Notes: a model not told the origin generated them from the letters alone. A stretch of DNA of 64,000 nucleotides from Pseudophaeobacter flagellatus (GCF_021228235.1 NZ_JAJQRG010000001.1:558001-622000), one strand, 5' to 3'. Shown: positions 1 through 9,779, counted from the first letter of the stretch. Numbers and translations are program-made.

Positions 1-791
1 GACTGTGGGATCAGGTCACGGTTTTGAAACAGCTCCCAGCTGGGAATCGCCCTGATACTGCGATTTGATACAGAGGATTTGTCGGTCAAAGAGCTGATGT
101 CATAGGAAAAATCAGAAAATTTTGTGGTCGAAAGCTGCCGTTTTTCTAGATCCAAACGCTGTGCCATTCCATCAACCATAATGAGGTGGGTGCGCTCTCC
201 GTCGCGCACAATAAAGGCGCGGGCACCGGTGTAGGTGACGCTGTTATTCGGGTCTCGCCGATCGGACAAGAAGACATCATTCAAGGTGCCGTCAGTGTTG
301 ATCTGGCGGATATAAAAGGTCACGCCCTTGGCGGGGTGCAGAAAATTTCCTTCGGTTAGCAGCTTGGCGGTCACATTGCGGGATACTTCCTGTTCGCGCA
401 GCGCCAGCTGATTGATCGAACTGGGCAGCAGAAAATGGGTCAGCACCGACATCATCAGCCCGGTGATCAGCCCAAAGACCAGCGCAGGTCGCGCCATTTG
501 CCAGGGGCTGGTCCCCGTGGCCCGCAGAACCGTCAGTTCGCTTTCACCCTGTAATCGGTTGGTGACCCAGACCGCCGAGGCAAAGACCGCCACTGGCAGC
601 ACCATGCGAATAAGGTTGGGCAGCGCCAGGGCGGTGAATTCAAAGAACACCAGCGCTGTCTGACCGTCGCCGATTAGGCGATCAAACAGGACAACCGCCC
701 GGTTCACCCAGAAGACGGCAACTAAGATAAGCGCAAAAAAGCTGAATAACAGCAGATATTGCGACAGGACGTATCTGTCGAAGCGTGACAC
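1..791 (-). CDS. lptF: LPS export ABC transporter permease LptF (partial; 3' end beyond window)
   Basis: The reading frame is open from a GTG at 789-791 to the left edge, so the N-terminal 263 residues are visible and the C-terminus is missing. The protein starts VSRFDRYVLSQYLLLFS, a typical LptF opening: a short cytoplasmic segment running into the first membrane helix. More hydrophobic helices follow, then a periplasmic beta-rich part. LptF and LptG form the inner-membrane permease that, with LptB, extracts lipopolysaccharide and feeds it to LptC/LptA. lptG would be expected just beyond base 1. The gene is divergent from pepA with about 280 bp between them, the usual arrangement in Proteobacteria. 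The family call is firm; LptF rather than LptG rests on the N-terminus and the pepA neighbour. Confidence 0.85.
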   Translation of the reverse strand, partial: MSRFDRYVLSQYLLLFSFFALILVAVFWVNRAVVLFDRLIGDGQTALVFFEFTALALPNLIRMVLPVAVFASAVWVTNRLQGESELTVLRATGTSPWQMARPALVFGLITGLMMSVLTHFLLPSSINQLALREQEVSRNVTAKLLTEGNFLHPAKGVTFYIRQINTDGTLNDVFLSDRRDPNNSVTYTGARAFIVRDGERTHLIMVDGMAQRLDLEKRQLSTTKFSDFSYDISSLTDKSSVSNRSIRAIPSWELFQNRDLIPQ

Positions 792-1074
792 TCGATCCCC
801 CCAGACCCTGCCATTATCATTTTACCAAACCATAAAGGAATTGTTCTGCGGGGAAAACTGCAATTTGGTGCAAATCCGTGTTCTGGCGAAGCTTTAGCCT
901 CAGGTGCGGCCCCGACAAAGCGCAGAGCGGCACCCGCCGCTGCGAAGGTTTAATGCCAAAGCCCAATCGCCACTGCGTCTTGTGCTCTTGCCTGTGGGGG
1001 CTGGCCATTGCGCGGGGGGCAAGCTACCTATTGGCAAAGCAATTCCAGATTTGATCCCGACAGGAGCCCTAGAC

Positions 1075-2559
1075 ATGAGCACTTTGCCCGCCATTCGCTT
1101 TGCCGAGTATGATCCAAAAGAGCTGTCGGGCATGACCGGACATATTGCCGTTCTGGTGACCCCAGGGGGCGTTATGGATCAGGCCGCGCGCACTGCGAAC
1201 CGGCTGACCAAAGGCGCATTGGCCCGGTTGATCGCAGCCCCTGGATTTGACAAGCATAAGCTTGGAACGGTGATTACCCTTGCCTGGCCGGCCGGTTTGA
1301 TGGCCGAGGCCCTGCATGTGCTGGTGTTGCCACGGCGCGTTTCCCCAACTGAGGCGCGCAAGGCAGGGGCAAAACTGGCGGCAGCAGCCCCAGAAAAAAA
1401 TCTGACGGTGATGGCTGGTGCCATGTCCAAAGCCGCAGAGCTGGCGATGGGCATCGCCCTGCGCAGCTATGGTTTTGACAGTCACAAATCGCCCAAAGAC
1501 GATGCGCCGACTGATCTGCCAACGATCACGGTTGCGCATAAATCTGTCGATGACATGGCCTCCGCCTACGCGCCTTTGGCCGCTGTGGCGGAAGGGGTGC
1601 ATATGACCCGTGATCTGGTGAACGAGCCCGCAAATGTGCTTACCACCGTCGAATTCGCGCGGCGTATCGAAGAGATGTCTGCGCTTGGGCTTGAGGTGGA
1701 AATTCTGGATGAGGCCGCGCTGGAAGAGCTGGGCATGGGGGCCTTGCTCTGTGTCGGGCAGGGCTCTGACAGCCCCTCTAGCGTGGCGGTGATGCAGTGG
1801 AAGGGCGGCGCCGAGGCCGCAGCCCCGCTGGCGCTGGTGGGCAAGGGAGTGGTGTTTGACACGGGCGGTATTTCCCTGAAGCCGGCGGCGGGCATGGAAG
1901 AGATGACCATGGATATGGGCGGCGCTGGCGTTGTGGTTGGCACCATGAAGGCGCTGGCTCTGCGCAAGGCCCGTGCCAATGTGGTCGGCCTGGTCGGGCT
2001 GGTGGAAAACATGCCCTCGGGCAATGCAACCCGTCCGGGGGATGTGGTGAAATCCATGAAGGGTGACACCATCGAGGTGATCAACACGGATGCCGAGGGG
2101 CGTTTGGTGCTTTGTGATGTGCTGTGGTACGCGCAGGAACGCTTTAAACCCTGTGGCGTCATTGATCTGGCGACATTGACTGGTGCGGTGATCATTGGCC
2201 TGGGCCATGAAAACGCCGGGGTCTTTTCGAATGATGACAGCCTGTGCAATGGTTTCCTGAAGGCGGCGGAGGCCGCAGATGAAGGGGCTTGGCGCCTACC
2301 TCTGGGGCAGGGCTATGATGATCAGCTGAAATCGCGCCTTGCCGATATGAAAAACGTCGGTGGCCGTCCGGCGGGTTCTATCACTGCGGCGCAGTTCCTG
2401 AAGCGGTTCATCAAGGAAGACATGCCCTGGATGCACCTTGATATCGCCGGTGTCGCCTCGGTGAAATCAGCCACCTCCTATGCGCCAAAGGGGGCAACCG
2501 GCTGGGGTGTGATGGCGTTGAATCGTCTGGTGCAGGACCGCTTCGAGACCGAAGAATAA
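1075..2559 (+). CDS. pepA: Leucyl aminopeptidase (PepA, M17)
   Basis: A 494-residue cytosolic dimanganese/dizinc M17 aminopeptidase that removes N-terminal residues from peptides. The C-terminal catalytic half carries the M17 signature NTDAEGRLVL, the metal and active-site lysine region VGKGVVFDTGGISLKP, and GDVVKSMKGDTIEV. The frame extends upstream to 904, but ATG 1075 is chosen because CAGGAG lies about 10 nt before it and the resulting length matches the family. It is divergent from lptF, and holC follows after 6 nt, so pepA and holC are probably co-transcribed, as in many Proteobacteria. Confidence 0.95.
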   Translation: MSTLPAIRFAEYDPKELSGMTGHIAVLVTPGGVMDQAARTANRLTKGALARLIAAPGFDKHKLGTVITLAWPAGLMAEALHVLVLPRRVSPTEARKAGAKLAAAAPEKNLTVMAGAMSKAAELAMGIALRSYGFDSHKSPKDDAPTDLPTITVAHKSVDDMASAYAPLAAVAEGVHMTRDLVNEPANVLTTVEFARRIEEMSALGLEVEILDEAALEELGMGALLCVGQGSDSPSSVAVMQWKGGAEAAAPLALVGKGVVFDTGGISLKPAAGMEEMTMDMGGAGVVVGTMKALALRKARANVVGLVGLVENMPSGNATRPGDVVKSMKGDTIEVINTDAEGRLVLCDVLWYAQERFKPCGVIDLATLTGAVIIGLGHENAGVFSNDDSLCNGFLKAAEAADEGAWRLPLGQGYDDQLKSRLADMKNVGGRPAGSITAAQFLKRFIKEDMPWMHLDIAGVASVKSATSYAPKGATGWGVMALNRLVQDRFETEE

Positions 2560-2565
2560 CCGACA

Positions 2566-3024
2566 ATGGGAGCCGCCTATTTCTACCACCTGACCCGCCG
2601 CCCGCTGCAAGAGACACTGCCAGTGTTGTTGCAAAAGGCGCGCGGTGTGGGCTGGCGCATTGCAGTGCGGGGTCAGGACGTTGGGCGCATGGCCTGGCTG
2701 GATGAAACGCTCTGGCAGGGCCGGGATGACAGCTTTTTGGCGCATGGCCTGTCGGGCGGTGCCCATGATGCGCTGCAACCCATTTTGCTGACCACCAGCC
2801 AAGAAAGCCCAAATCACCCTGATTGTTTGATGACGGTGGATGGCGCGCCGCTGACCCCAGAAGAGGTGCAGGCCCTGCAACGGGTCTGCATCCTGTTTGA
2901 TGGTACCGACGAAGACGCCGTGCAACAGGCCCGTGTGCAATGGAAATCGCTGACGGGCGCAGGGTGTTCGGCGCAGTATTGGTCCGAAGAGTCTGGGCGC
3001 TGGGAGATGAAGGCAGAGGCCTAA
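2566..3024 (+). CDS. holC: DNA polymerase III chi subunit (HolC)
   Basis: A 152-residue protein opening MGAAYFYHLTRRPLQETLP. It contains LLQKARGVGWRIAVRG, WLDETLWQGRDDSFLAHG and PILLTT, the standard HolC blocks. Chi links the clamp loader, through psi, to single-stranded DNA-binding protein at the replication fork. It starts 6 nt after pepA stops, which implies a shared transcript and possible translational coupling. Its length is normal for the family. Confidence 0.93.
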   Translation: MGAAYFYHLTRRPLQETLPVLLQKARGVGWRIAVRGQDVGRMAWLDETLWQGRDDSFLAHGLSGGAHDALQPILLTTSQESPNHPDCLMTVDGAPLTPEEVQALQRVCILFDGTDEDAVQQARVQWKSLTGAGCSAQYWSEESGRWEMKAEA

Positions 3025-3602
3025 TCCCGAGCCACCGCGCCTGATGTCAAACCCTGCGCCGAGGCGATCCGGCTGTGCAGGTTCTGCGCCCCACGATTTG
3101 CCAGATGTGATTCTCTTATTGGCGCGCTGTGCGGACTCTGCGGCGGCCGTTCTGACAGAGACAGAAATTTTTCTCGCCCTGTACGCCTTATTGAACGGGC
3201 CTTGCCATCCCGGTTTTTCCAACAGTTGATGCGCAAATGCTCCCGGCACGATGTGCCTGTCTGTGGGAAGTTGAAAATCAGCCTTTGTTGTGACCGGGTC
3301 CTTTGCAGCAAAAACCGCGATCTATGCTGCTACCTTCTGGGGCTGATTGTTGGTATTTGAATGGGTTTGCCCGCTGGGAGGTCCTGTAAATAGGCCTCCA
3401 CTCTGGATTGCATTGTTATAAAATTTCCCTCGTGCCTGAGTTGAAAGTAAGGAATTTTTAGCGAGTTTTACCAATGGTAGAAGGGGCTGAAACAGCACCC
3501 GTGCAGTGGCTCGGTCTGGGCGGTCGAAGGACGTAAATATAACAGGTTTGAGATCAGACAGGACTATGGCTTCAGACTGTCCGATGTTTAGGTGAAAATG
3601 CG
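3025..3602. other. Intergenic region, 578 bp, no convincing gene
   Basis: Short open frames exist on both strands but lack ribosome-binding sites, compositional support or recognisable domains. The right part (about 3400-3560) is AT-richer and probably holds the promoter of the PilZ gene. No strong terminator hairpin is evident after holC. Confidence 0.5.
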
Positions 3603-4538
3603 ATGAAAAACTGCAGTAAAGTCGGCCCCGGCAGGCGATTTGGGCCCATGGCAGCGGCTTGGCGCGGCGCCTCTGCCGTTTTGCTGCTGATCCTGGCTCT
3701 GGCGACTCCCAGCACGACCTTTGCTGGCTCGCGGGATAGGAACTGTAGCGTCTTGAGTGAGCTAGTAACCCTGCTTCACCTGAGTGAACAGTTTTTGGAT
3801 CACGTCGAAAGTGGCGCTAACCCCGAATCGTCGGTACGGCTGGCGAAATTCATCAACAGGACCCCGGTTGTGGATCTGCGCCTGCGCCTCGCCGCGCAAG
3901 GCTTTGACAAGATTGGTGGCCCAACTGCCAAATTCTTGGCTCTGCAAAAAACCTTTCTGAAAATCAAAACGATAGGCGGCCAGTTCAAAGCAGCCAGTGC
4001 CGCGCGTAAACTGCACCTGCGTGACAAGCTGGACACATATCGCAGGCAACTGGTGGTGCTGCCCTGCATGGATGTGAATGGCCGCTTGATCAAGGCGGGG
4101 GATGCCGCCAGCAGCGACTTCTTGGTCTCAACCAAGACCGCTAGCTTTGGTGCCATCAGCATTCTTATTCTTGGTGTGGCGGCCTTTGTCATCTTTGATC
4201 GGATCCATAAGACAAACTCCAGAAGGAAAAAGCGCTTCATCTGTCGCGCCGCCTGTACGATCGGTACCGCAGGCTCGGCAGAAATGGCCGAAGGCCAGAT
4301 TGTGGATGTCAGTCGGTTGGGGGCCAAGGTTAAGTCCGAAGATTTGGCCTGTGATGTCGGGGCCGAATTGGAAGTGCATCTTCCCAAGAAAAGATTGAAC
4401 TTTTCTGACCACACGGTGACCTATGATCCATGGTCATTTATGGCCCGCGTCTTGTGGAAAAATGGCGATTATCTGGGATTGGAATTTAGAGAGATGCTGG
4501 CACAGGAATACCTGGATCAATTAGTGGCCTCTCGTTAG
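3603..4538 (+). CDS. Membrane-anchored protein with periplasmic N-domain and C-terminal PilZ domain
   Basis: A 311-residue protein. Residues about 1-42 form a cleavable or anchoring signal (hydrophobic AVLLLILALATPSTTFA). A mainly helical, cysteine-bearing segment follows to about 175, probably periplasmic. A transmembrane helix (about 180-200, SILILGVAAFVIFD) is followed immediately by a basic stretch. The C-terminal domain has both PilZ c-di-GMP signatures: RRKKR at about 207-211 and DVSRLG (D/NxSxxG) at about 235-240. This suggests a transmembrane protein that couples cytoplasmic c-di-GMP binding to a periplasmic domain. The output is unknown and no cellulose synthase or flagellar genes are nearby. 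The RBS is AGGTGA before ATG 3603. Confidence 0.75.
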   Translation: MKNCSKVGPGRRFGPMAAAWRGASAVLLLILALATPSTTFAGSRDRNCSVLSELVTLLHLSEQFLDHVESGANPESSVRLAKFINRTPVVDLRLRLAAQGFDKIGGPTAKFLALQKTFLKIKTIGGQFKAASAARKLHLRDKLDTYRRQLVVLPCMDVNGRLIKAGDAASSDFLVSTKTASFGAISILILGVAAFVIFDRIHKTNSRRKKRFICRAACTIGTAGSAEMAEGQIVDVSRLGAKVKSEDLACDVGAELEVHLPKKRLNFSDHTVTYDPWSFMARVLWKNGDYLGLEFREMLAQEYLDQLVASR

Positions 4539-4619
4539 CGGCGCATGGCCCCATACCTCAAGTTCAAGGCCTCAGGTGCCAGACAGAACAGTGCCCCCGC
4601 CTGGCGATCCGGCGACTGC

Positions 4620-5201
4620 CTAGCGGGTTAAAACCAGCGCGCCGTTGCGGATTTCGATGCTGGACCAGCGTTGCAAGTAGGTCATTCCCAGAAGTGATTT
4701 ATCCATCTCTCCTTGATTGACCCAGGCACGCAGATTTTGGTCGTGAATGGGGCCCAGGGCCAGTTCCTTGATCCGGATCGAAGCGGTGCGCACCTCGCCA
4801 TTGGCGGTCGTGGCGCGCCCCAGATAGGCCAGAGTTTCCGGTTCAAACCCGGCGCGGCGAGCGTCTGGCGCGCTTAGCACCACCTCAGAGGCACCAGTAT
4901 CGACCAGAAACTCTATCGCGGCGCCATTGACGGTCAGGGTCAGATAATAGTGCCCATCCGGCGCCCGCGGAACCGTGATCTGCCCGGCGGCCCCCACGAC
5001 GGATTGCTGCGGGCGTAGGGTGTGGCGGATGTCGCCCCACAGCCCGTAGGCCGCAATCACGCCGAGAAAGATGAAGCCCCAGATTGCCAGTTGCTGTACA
5101 GTTTTGCTTAGGCCTTGGCGGTTCTGCACCAAGACCCAGGAACCAACCGCACAGAGCAGCAGAACCAGATAGATCAGGCGACCAAAATCAAGATTTTCCA
5201 C
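4620..5201 (-). CDS. Retropepsin-like aspartic protease, membrane-anchored (TIGR02281-type)
   Basis: With the GTG start at 5199-5201, which follows an AAGGA site, the protein is 193 residues. Two transmembrane helices (LIYLVLLLCAVGSWVLV and LAIWGFIFLGVIAAYGL) are followed by one aspartic-protease lobe whose active site reads FLVDTGASEVVLS. A second conserved block is SLLGMTYLQRW. This matches the clan AA single-lobe aspartic proteases common in Alphaproteobacteria, which would act as dimers outside the inner membrane. It sits downstream of marC on the same strand with about 60 bp between them. The biological substrate is unknown. Confidence 0.85.
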   Translation of the reverse strand: MENLDFGRLIYLVLLLCAVGSWVLVQNRQGLSKTVQQLAIWGFIFLGVIAAYGLWGDIRHTLRPQQSVVGAAGQITVPRAPDGHYYLTLTVNGAAIEFLVDTGASEVVLSAPDARRAGFEPETLAYLGRATTANGEVRTASIRIKELALGPIHDQNLRAWVNQGEMDKSLLGMTYLQRWSSIEIRNGALVLTR

Positions 5202-5260
5202 GCGTGTGATCCTTCTTGGTGACAAGCCGTTGGGCGGTTGGGGCAGGCTGCTGTGGCGTC

Positions 5261-5884
5261 TTAGGTGGCAAAGCCAAAATCGCGCAGCCCGTCCAGCACA
5301 AATTGCACGCTGAGCGCTGCCAGCAGCATTCCCAACAGTCGGGTCACCACATTGATGCCGGTCTTGCCAATCGCGCGTTCGAACAGACCAGAGGCCAGAA
5401 ACATCACCAGCATCAGCATCAATACGCTCAGCACCACGCACATGACTAGGGCAAAGCCTTCCAACCCCGGTTTTTGCCCCGATAGCAGGATTACCGTCGC
5501 AATCGAACCAGGGCCTGCAATCAGCGGGATAGAGAGCGGAAAGACGGATGGATCCTCTGCCGCAGTGGCCTCTTCCCCCTGATTTGCGCGCCGTTTGGTA
5601 CGCCGCTCAAACAACATGTCCAGCGCAGTGAGAAATAGCAGCACACCGCCCGCTACGCGAAAGGCAGCCATGGAAATGCCCGCAAAGCCCAGCACCGCCT
5701 CGCCAAAGGCGGCAAACAGCGCCAGCAGCGCCATGGCGGTCAAGGCGGCACGCACCGCAATAGAGCGACGTTCCTGTGGGGTGGCCCCCTGTGTCAGCGC
5801 CAGAAAGATCGGAGTAAGGCCAATGGGATCAATGATCACAAAGAGCGTCACAAAAGAGGTGATCAAAAAGGCGGTGTCGATCAT
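5261..5884 (-). CDS. MarC family integral membrane protein
   Basis: A 207-residue multi-spanning membrane protein opening MIDTAFLITSFVTLFVIIDPIG, followed by PIFLALTQG, FPLSIPLIAGPGSIATVI and a C-terminal GINVVTRLLGMLLAALSVQF. These are the MarC/UPF0056 blocks. The family's function is unsettled; the old link to multiple antibiotic resistance was not upheld. ATG 5882-5884 overlaps the upstream ABC-F stop as ATGA, with GAGG just before it, so the two are translationally coupled. Confidence 0.92.
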   Translation of the reverse strand: MIDTAFLITSFVTLFVIIDPIGLTPIFLALTQGATPQERRSIAVRAALTAMALLALFAAFGEAVLGFAGISMAAFRVAGGVLLFLTALDMLFERRTKRRANQGEEATAAEDPSVFPLSIPLIAGPGSIATVILLSGQKPGLEGFALVMCVVLSVLMLMLVMFLASGLFERAIGKTGINVVTRLLGMLLAALSVQFVLDGLRDFGFAT

Positions 5885-7749
5885 AGGGCCTCGGCTTTTT
5901 CCAATTTCTCCAGAGCCCGCATCCAAAGCAGCTCGGCGCGTTCCAGCGCTACGATTACTTCGCTATGTTTGCCCTGCCAAACCCGAGCTTCGTCTTTTTT
6001 CTCGGGTTCGTAAAGCTCTGGATCGGCCAGTTTCACATCCAGCTTGTCCTTCATCTGAGTGAGCTTGTTGACCCGTTCCTCAGACTTGCGCGCCTCTTTG
6101 CGCAGGGCCAGAATTGCCTCGCGCGAGGGGCGTGCGGCTTTCGGCTTTTCTTTTTTGGCGGCCTTGGCGTTGGGCTTGGGCGCGGGCTTGTCTTTCTCCA
6201 GCAGCAGCGCCCGGTACGAGGCAAGATCGCCCTCATAGGGTTTGACGGTGCCTTTGGAAACCAGCCAGAGCCGATCGGCCACCAGGCTGAGCAGGTGCAT
6301 ATCGTGGCTGACCAGAATAACTGCGCCGGTATAGGCGGTCAGCGCCTCGACCAGGGCTTCACGGCTCTCGATATCAAGGTGGTTGGTCGGCTCATCGAGG
6401 ATCAGCAGATGTGGCGCATCCAAGGTGGCCAGCAAAAGAGACAGGCGTGCCTTTTGCCCGCCCGAAAGGCGGCCCACTTCGGTATCGGCCTGGTCGGCAC
6501 CAAGGCCAAATCCAGCTAGGCGCGCACGCAGGCGCGGCTGGCCCTCGGTGGCCCGCTCGCGCATCAGGTGCTGTAGCGGGGTTTCATCGATATACAGCTC
6601 GTCCACCTGATGCTGGGCAAAGAAGCCGATGCGCAGCTTGCTGGACTGCGCCATCTTGCCCCCCATCGGCGCCAAACGGGCCGAGAGCATTTTCGACAGG
6701 GTCGATTTGCCTTCGCCGTTTTTGCCCAGCAGCGCGATGCGGTCGTCCTGGTCGATGCGCAGATCCAGATGGCTCAGGATGACCTTGTCATCATAGCCGA
6801 CCTTGACGCCTTCGGTGGCGATGATGGGCGGCGACAACTCTTCCGGGGTGGGAAAGGTGAAAACGGTGCGCGCGGCATCTTCGGGCGCGCGGATGGTTTC
6901 CATCTTTTCCAGCATTTTGACGCGGCTTTGCGCCTGTTTTGCCTTGCTTGCCTTGGCCTTGAAGCGGTCGACGAAGCTTTGCAAATGGGCGCGGCGGGCG
7001 TCTTGCTTTTTCGCCTGGGCGGCCTGATTTGCCCGGTTGGCAGCACGCTGGCGGGCGAATTGATCATAGTTGCCGCCATAATAGGTCAGCTGGCGGTCTT
7101 CCAGATGCAGGATGCCGCCAACGGATCGGTTCAGTAGTTCCCGGTCGTGACTGATGATGATCACTGTATGGGGGTATTTGACCAGATAGGCCTCAAGCCA
7201 GAGCGCACCTTCCAGATCAAGATAGTTGGTCGGTTCATCCAACAGCAGCAGATCCGGTTCGGAAAACAGCACCGCCGCCAGGGCAACCCGCATCCGCCAG
7301 CCACCTGAAAAGTCAGAGCAGGGCCGCTGTTGTGCCTCTTCGTCGAAACCCAGACCTTTGAGGATCGAGGCGGCGCGCGCTTCAGCGGACCAGGCGTCGA
7401 TATCGGCCAGCCGGGTCTGCACCTCGGCGATGCGGGTGGGATCTGTTGCGGTCTCGGCCTCTGCCATCAAGGCGGCCCGTTCGGTGGCAGCGGCCAGCAC
7501 AGTGTCTATCAGCGACACATTGGACGAGGGGGCCTCTTGCGCGATGCCCCCGATCTGGGCCTTTGACGGCAGAGTGATCGACCCTGTCTCAAGCGCCAGC
7601 TCGCCGCGGATAAGGCGGAACAAGGTGGTCTTGCCGGTGCCGTTGCGCCCCACCAGCCCTACTTTGTGGCCGTTGGGAATGGTGGCACTGGCCTCTTCGA
7701 ACAGAGGGCGGCCTTCAACCGAATAGGTGATATCCTGAATACGTAGCAT
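5881..7749 (-). CDS. ABC-F family ATPase (YheS/Uup-like), ribosome-associated type
   Basis: A 622-residue soluble protein with two ABC nucleotide-binding domains and no membrane segments. It has Walker A motifs GRNGTGKTT and GKNGEGKST, signatures DFSGGWRMR and LSGGQKARLS, Walker B/D-loops LLLLDEPTNYLD and LLILDEPTNHLDI, an inter-domain linker and a charged coiled-coil C-terminal tail. ABC-F proteins act on the ribosome, in E-site resolution of stalling or antibiotic protection. ATG 7749 (MLRIQDITYSVEG) is preferred over an in-frame ATG four codons upstream because it matches the family N-terminus; neither has a strong RBS. marC overlaps its stop. Confidence 0.92.
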   Translation of the reverse strand: MLRIQDITYSVEGRPLFEEASATIPNGHKVGLVGRNGTGKTTLFRLIRGELALETGSITLPSKAQIGGIAQEAPSSNVSLIDTVLAAATERAALMAEAETATDPTRIAEVQTRLADIDAWSAEARAASILKGLGFDEEAQQRPCSDFSGGWRMRVALAAVLFSEPDLLLLDEPTNYLDLEGALWLEAYLVKYPHTVIIISHDRELLNRSVGGILHLEDRQLTYYGGNYDQFARQRAANRANQAAQAKKQDARRAHLQSFVDRFKAKASKAKQAQSRVKMLEKMETIRAPEDAARTVFTFPTPEELSPPIIATEGVKVGYDDKVILSHLDLRIDQDDRIALLGKNGEGKSTLSKMLSARLAPMGGKMAQSSKLRIGFFAQHQVDELYIDETPLQHLMRERATEGQPRLRARLAGFGLGADQADTEVGRLSGGQKARLSLLLATLDAPHLLILDEPTNHLDIESREALVEALTAYTGAVILVSHDMHLLSLVADRLWLVSKGTVKPYEGDLASYRALLLEKDKPAPKPNAKAAKKEKPKAARPSREAILALRKEARKSEERVNKLTQMKDKLDVKLADPELYEPEKKDEARVWQGKHSEVIVALERAELLWMRALEKLEKAEAL

Positions 7750-7965
7750 GGGGCCATCCACTGTCGCAGTGTCCGCGCCTTGTCAATGCGTCTTGGGTGG
7801 CATTTGTGGGTTCAGTCACGTCTTGGCCCTGCCTGGCGCGGATTGGCACCTTGTAAAGGGGTGCGGCGCACGCTGCGTCACGCAACAGCAATGGATTGGC
7901 GGGGCTGGCCTGGCGCAGGGCTTGCTGATAGCAGGGGGCACTAGCGACAACTTTCTGGTGAAATA

Positions 7966-9168
7966 ATGCGGGCTGCGCAGAGTGCTCCTCATCTTGTGAC
8001 GCTGATCTTCAGCACCGCGCTGGCGGTTTTGTCGCTGAACATGTTCTTGCCATCGCTGCCGCGGATCGCGGCCGACTTTGAGAGCAGCTATAGTCTGGTG
8101 AATCTGTCGCTTGGCGGGTATCTGGCGTTGTCGGCGGTTTTGCAGCTGATCATGGGGCCGTTGTCGGATCGCTATGGGCGGCGGCCGGTTCTGGTGGTGT
8201 CGATGCTGGTTTTTGCGCTGGCCTCGGTGGGCTGCGTGCTGGCAGAATCAATCTGGGTGTTTCTGGGCTTTCGCATGTTACAGGGCGCTGTGGTGGCAGG
8301 GCAGGTGCTGTCACGTGCGGCCATCCGCGATATGTACTCTACCGCAGAGGCGGCCAGCAAGCTGGGCTATGTCACCATGGCAATGGCGCTGGCCCCGATG
8401 CTGGGGCCGATGCTGGGCGGCGCATTGGACATTGCCTTTGGCTGGCGCTCCAGTTTTGTGCTCTATGCGGTTCTGGGGCTTAGCGTGCTCTTGCTCAGCT
8501 GGGGGGATTGGGGCGAAACCAATCACCAGCGGGCCGCCACATTCGGGGCGCAGATGCGCAGCTACCCAGAGCTGCTGCGCGCGCGCCGGTTTTGGGGCTA
8601 TAGCTTCTGTCTCGCCTTTTCCATCGGGGGGTTTTACGCCTTTATCACTGGGGCGCCGCTGGTAGCGGCGGCCTGGTTCGATTTGAACCCGGCGCTCTTG
8701 GGGGTGGGGATCGGGATCATCACCTGTGGCTTCATGGTTGGCAATTTTGTCACCGGCCTGCTGGCGCGGCGGGTGCCGCTGATCACGCTGATCCTTGCGG
8801 GGCGGCTGGCAGCGGTTATTGGCCCGCTGATTGGATTGAGCCTGTTTCTGGCCGGGCAGGGAGCGACGCTCGTGTTCTTTGGCTCTGCTATTGCGGTGGG
8901 CTTTGGCAATGGTCTGACTGTGGCCAATGCCAGCACGGGCCTAATGTCGGTGCGGCCGCATCTGGCAGGCAGTGCCTCGGGCCTGTCGGGGGCTGTTGTG
9001 GTGGCGCTGGGGGCGCTGCTGACCACCGGAACCGGTTTTTTGGTGACGCCTGACAATGCGCCATTCATGGTCTTGTCGATTATCCTGCTGTCCAGTTTCT
9101 GCGCCCTGGCTGCGGCCCTTTATGTCTGCTGGCTGGATATCCATGAGCCGCTGGAGGAAACCGCTTAA
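7966..9168 (+). CDS. MFS multidrug efflux transporter, Bcr/CflA type
   Basis: A 400-residue, twelve-helix major facilitator. The loop 2-3 signature reads GPLSDRYGRRPV and the N-terminus contains NMFLPSLPRIAADF, typical of Bcr/CflA drug:H+ antiporters (DHA1). The motif-C helix AMALAPMLGPMLGGAL is the antiporter signature. It is divergent from the ABC-F gene. The ATG has only a weak GGTGA upstream. The substrate cannot be told from the sequence. Confidence 0.9.
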   Translation: MRAAQSAPHLVTLIFSTALAVLSLNMFLPSLPRIAADFESSYSLVNLSLGGYLALSAVLQLIMGPLSDRYGRRPVLVVSMLVFALASVGCVLAESIWVFLGFRMLQGAVVAGQVLSRAAIRDMYSTAEAASKLGYVTMAMALAPMLGPMLGGALDIAFGWRSSFVLYAVLGLSVLLLSWGDWGETNHQRAATFGAQMRSYPELLRARRFWGYSFCLAFSIGGFYAFITGAPLVAAAWFDLNPALLGVGIGIITCGFMVGNFVTGLLARRVPLITLILAGRLAAVIGPLIGLSLFLAGQGATLVFFGSAIAVGFGNGLTVANASTGLMSVRPHLAGSASGLSGAVVVALGALLTTGTGFLVTPDNAPFMVLSIILLSSFCALAAALYVCWLDIHEPLEETA

Positions 9169-9291
9169 AGCGGTCGCCTTTTTGACGTGGCGCGCAACTC
9201 TCCCTCTTCCCATGTGCCTACAGGCATGGTAGGCGGCGCGCGATCATATGGCGCAGAATTTCTGGCGCCGGTTTTAAATGGAGAACACCCG

Positions 9292-9714
9292 ATGGCTCTG
9301 CAACGCACTTTTTCGATCATCAAACCCGATGCTACCCGCCGCAACCTGACCGGCGCGATCAACGCCAAATTCGAAGAAGCTGGCCTGCGCATCGTCGCAC
9401 AAAAGCGCATTCAGCTGACCAAGGCACAGGCCGGCAAATTCTATGAAGTGCACGCCGAGCGTCCCTTCTATGACGAACTGTGCGAGTTCATGTCGTCCGA
9501 GCCTATCGTTTGCCAGGTTCTGGAAGGTGAAAACGCCATCGCGAAAAACCGCGAAATCATGGGCGCCACCAACCCAGCCGATGCGGCAGCCGGTACCATC
9601 CGCGCCGAATTTGCAGAATCCGTTGGCGAAAACTCGGTGCACGGTTCCGACGCACCTGAAACAGCTGCTGTTGAAATCGCTTACTTCTTCTCTGGTCTGG
9701 AGCTGGTCGGCTAA
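9292..9714 (+). CDS. ndk: Nucleoside diphosphate kinase
   Basis: A 140-residue cytosolic kinase that equilibrates nucleoside di- and triphosphates through a phosphohistidine. The N-terminus [20 protein letters not shown] is canonical and the active-site motif is [16 protein letters not shown] lies about 9 nt before ATG 9292; an upstream in-frame extension to 9187 has no family match. A strong Rho-independent terminator follows at 9743, so the gene is probably monocistronic. Confidence 0.97.
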   Translation: MALQRTFSIIKPDATRRNLTGAINAKFEEAGLRIVAQKRIQLTKAQAGKFYEVHAERPFYDELCEFMSSEPIVCQVLEGENAIAKNREIMGATNPADAAAGTIRAEFAESVGENSVHGSDAPETAAVEIAYFFSGLELVG

Positions 9715-9742
9715 GCCACCGCTTTGATCTGAAAACGAAATT

Positions 9743-9779
9743 GGGTCGCATCGGTCTTGTGCCGGTGCGGCCCTTTTTT
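9743..9779 (+). terminator. Rho-independent terminator of ndk
   Basis: A 12-bp stem pairs GGGTCGCATCGG (9743-9754) with CCGGTGCGGCCC (9762-9773), using two G-T pairs, across a 7-nt loop. Six T residues (9774-9779) follow. Confidence 0.9.

Noticed and set aside
1069-2208. A 379-residue open frame opposite pepA
   Set aside because: It is antisense to a clear M17 peptidase with full motifs. Long shadow frames are common in GC-rich DNA, and this one has no domain.
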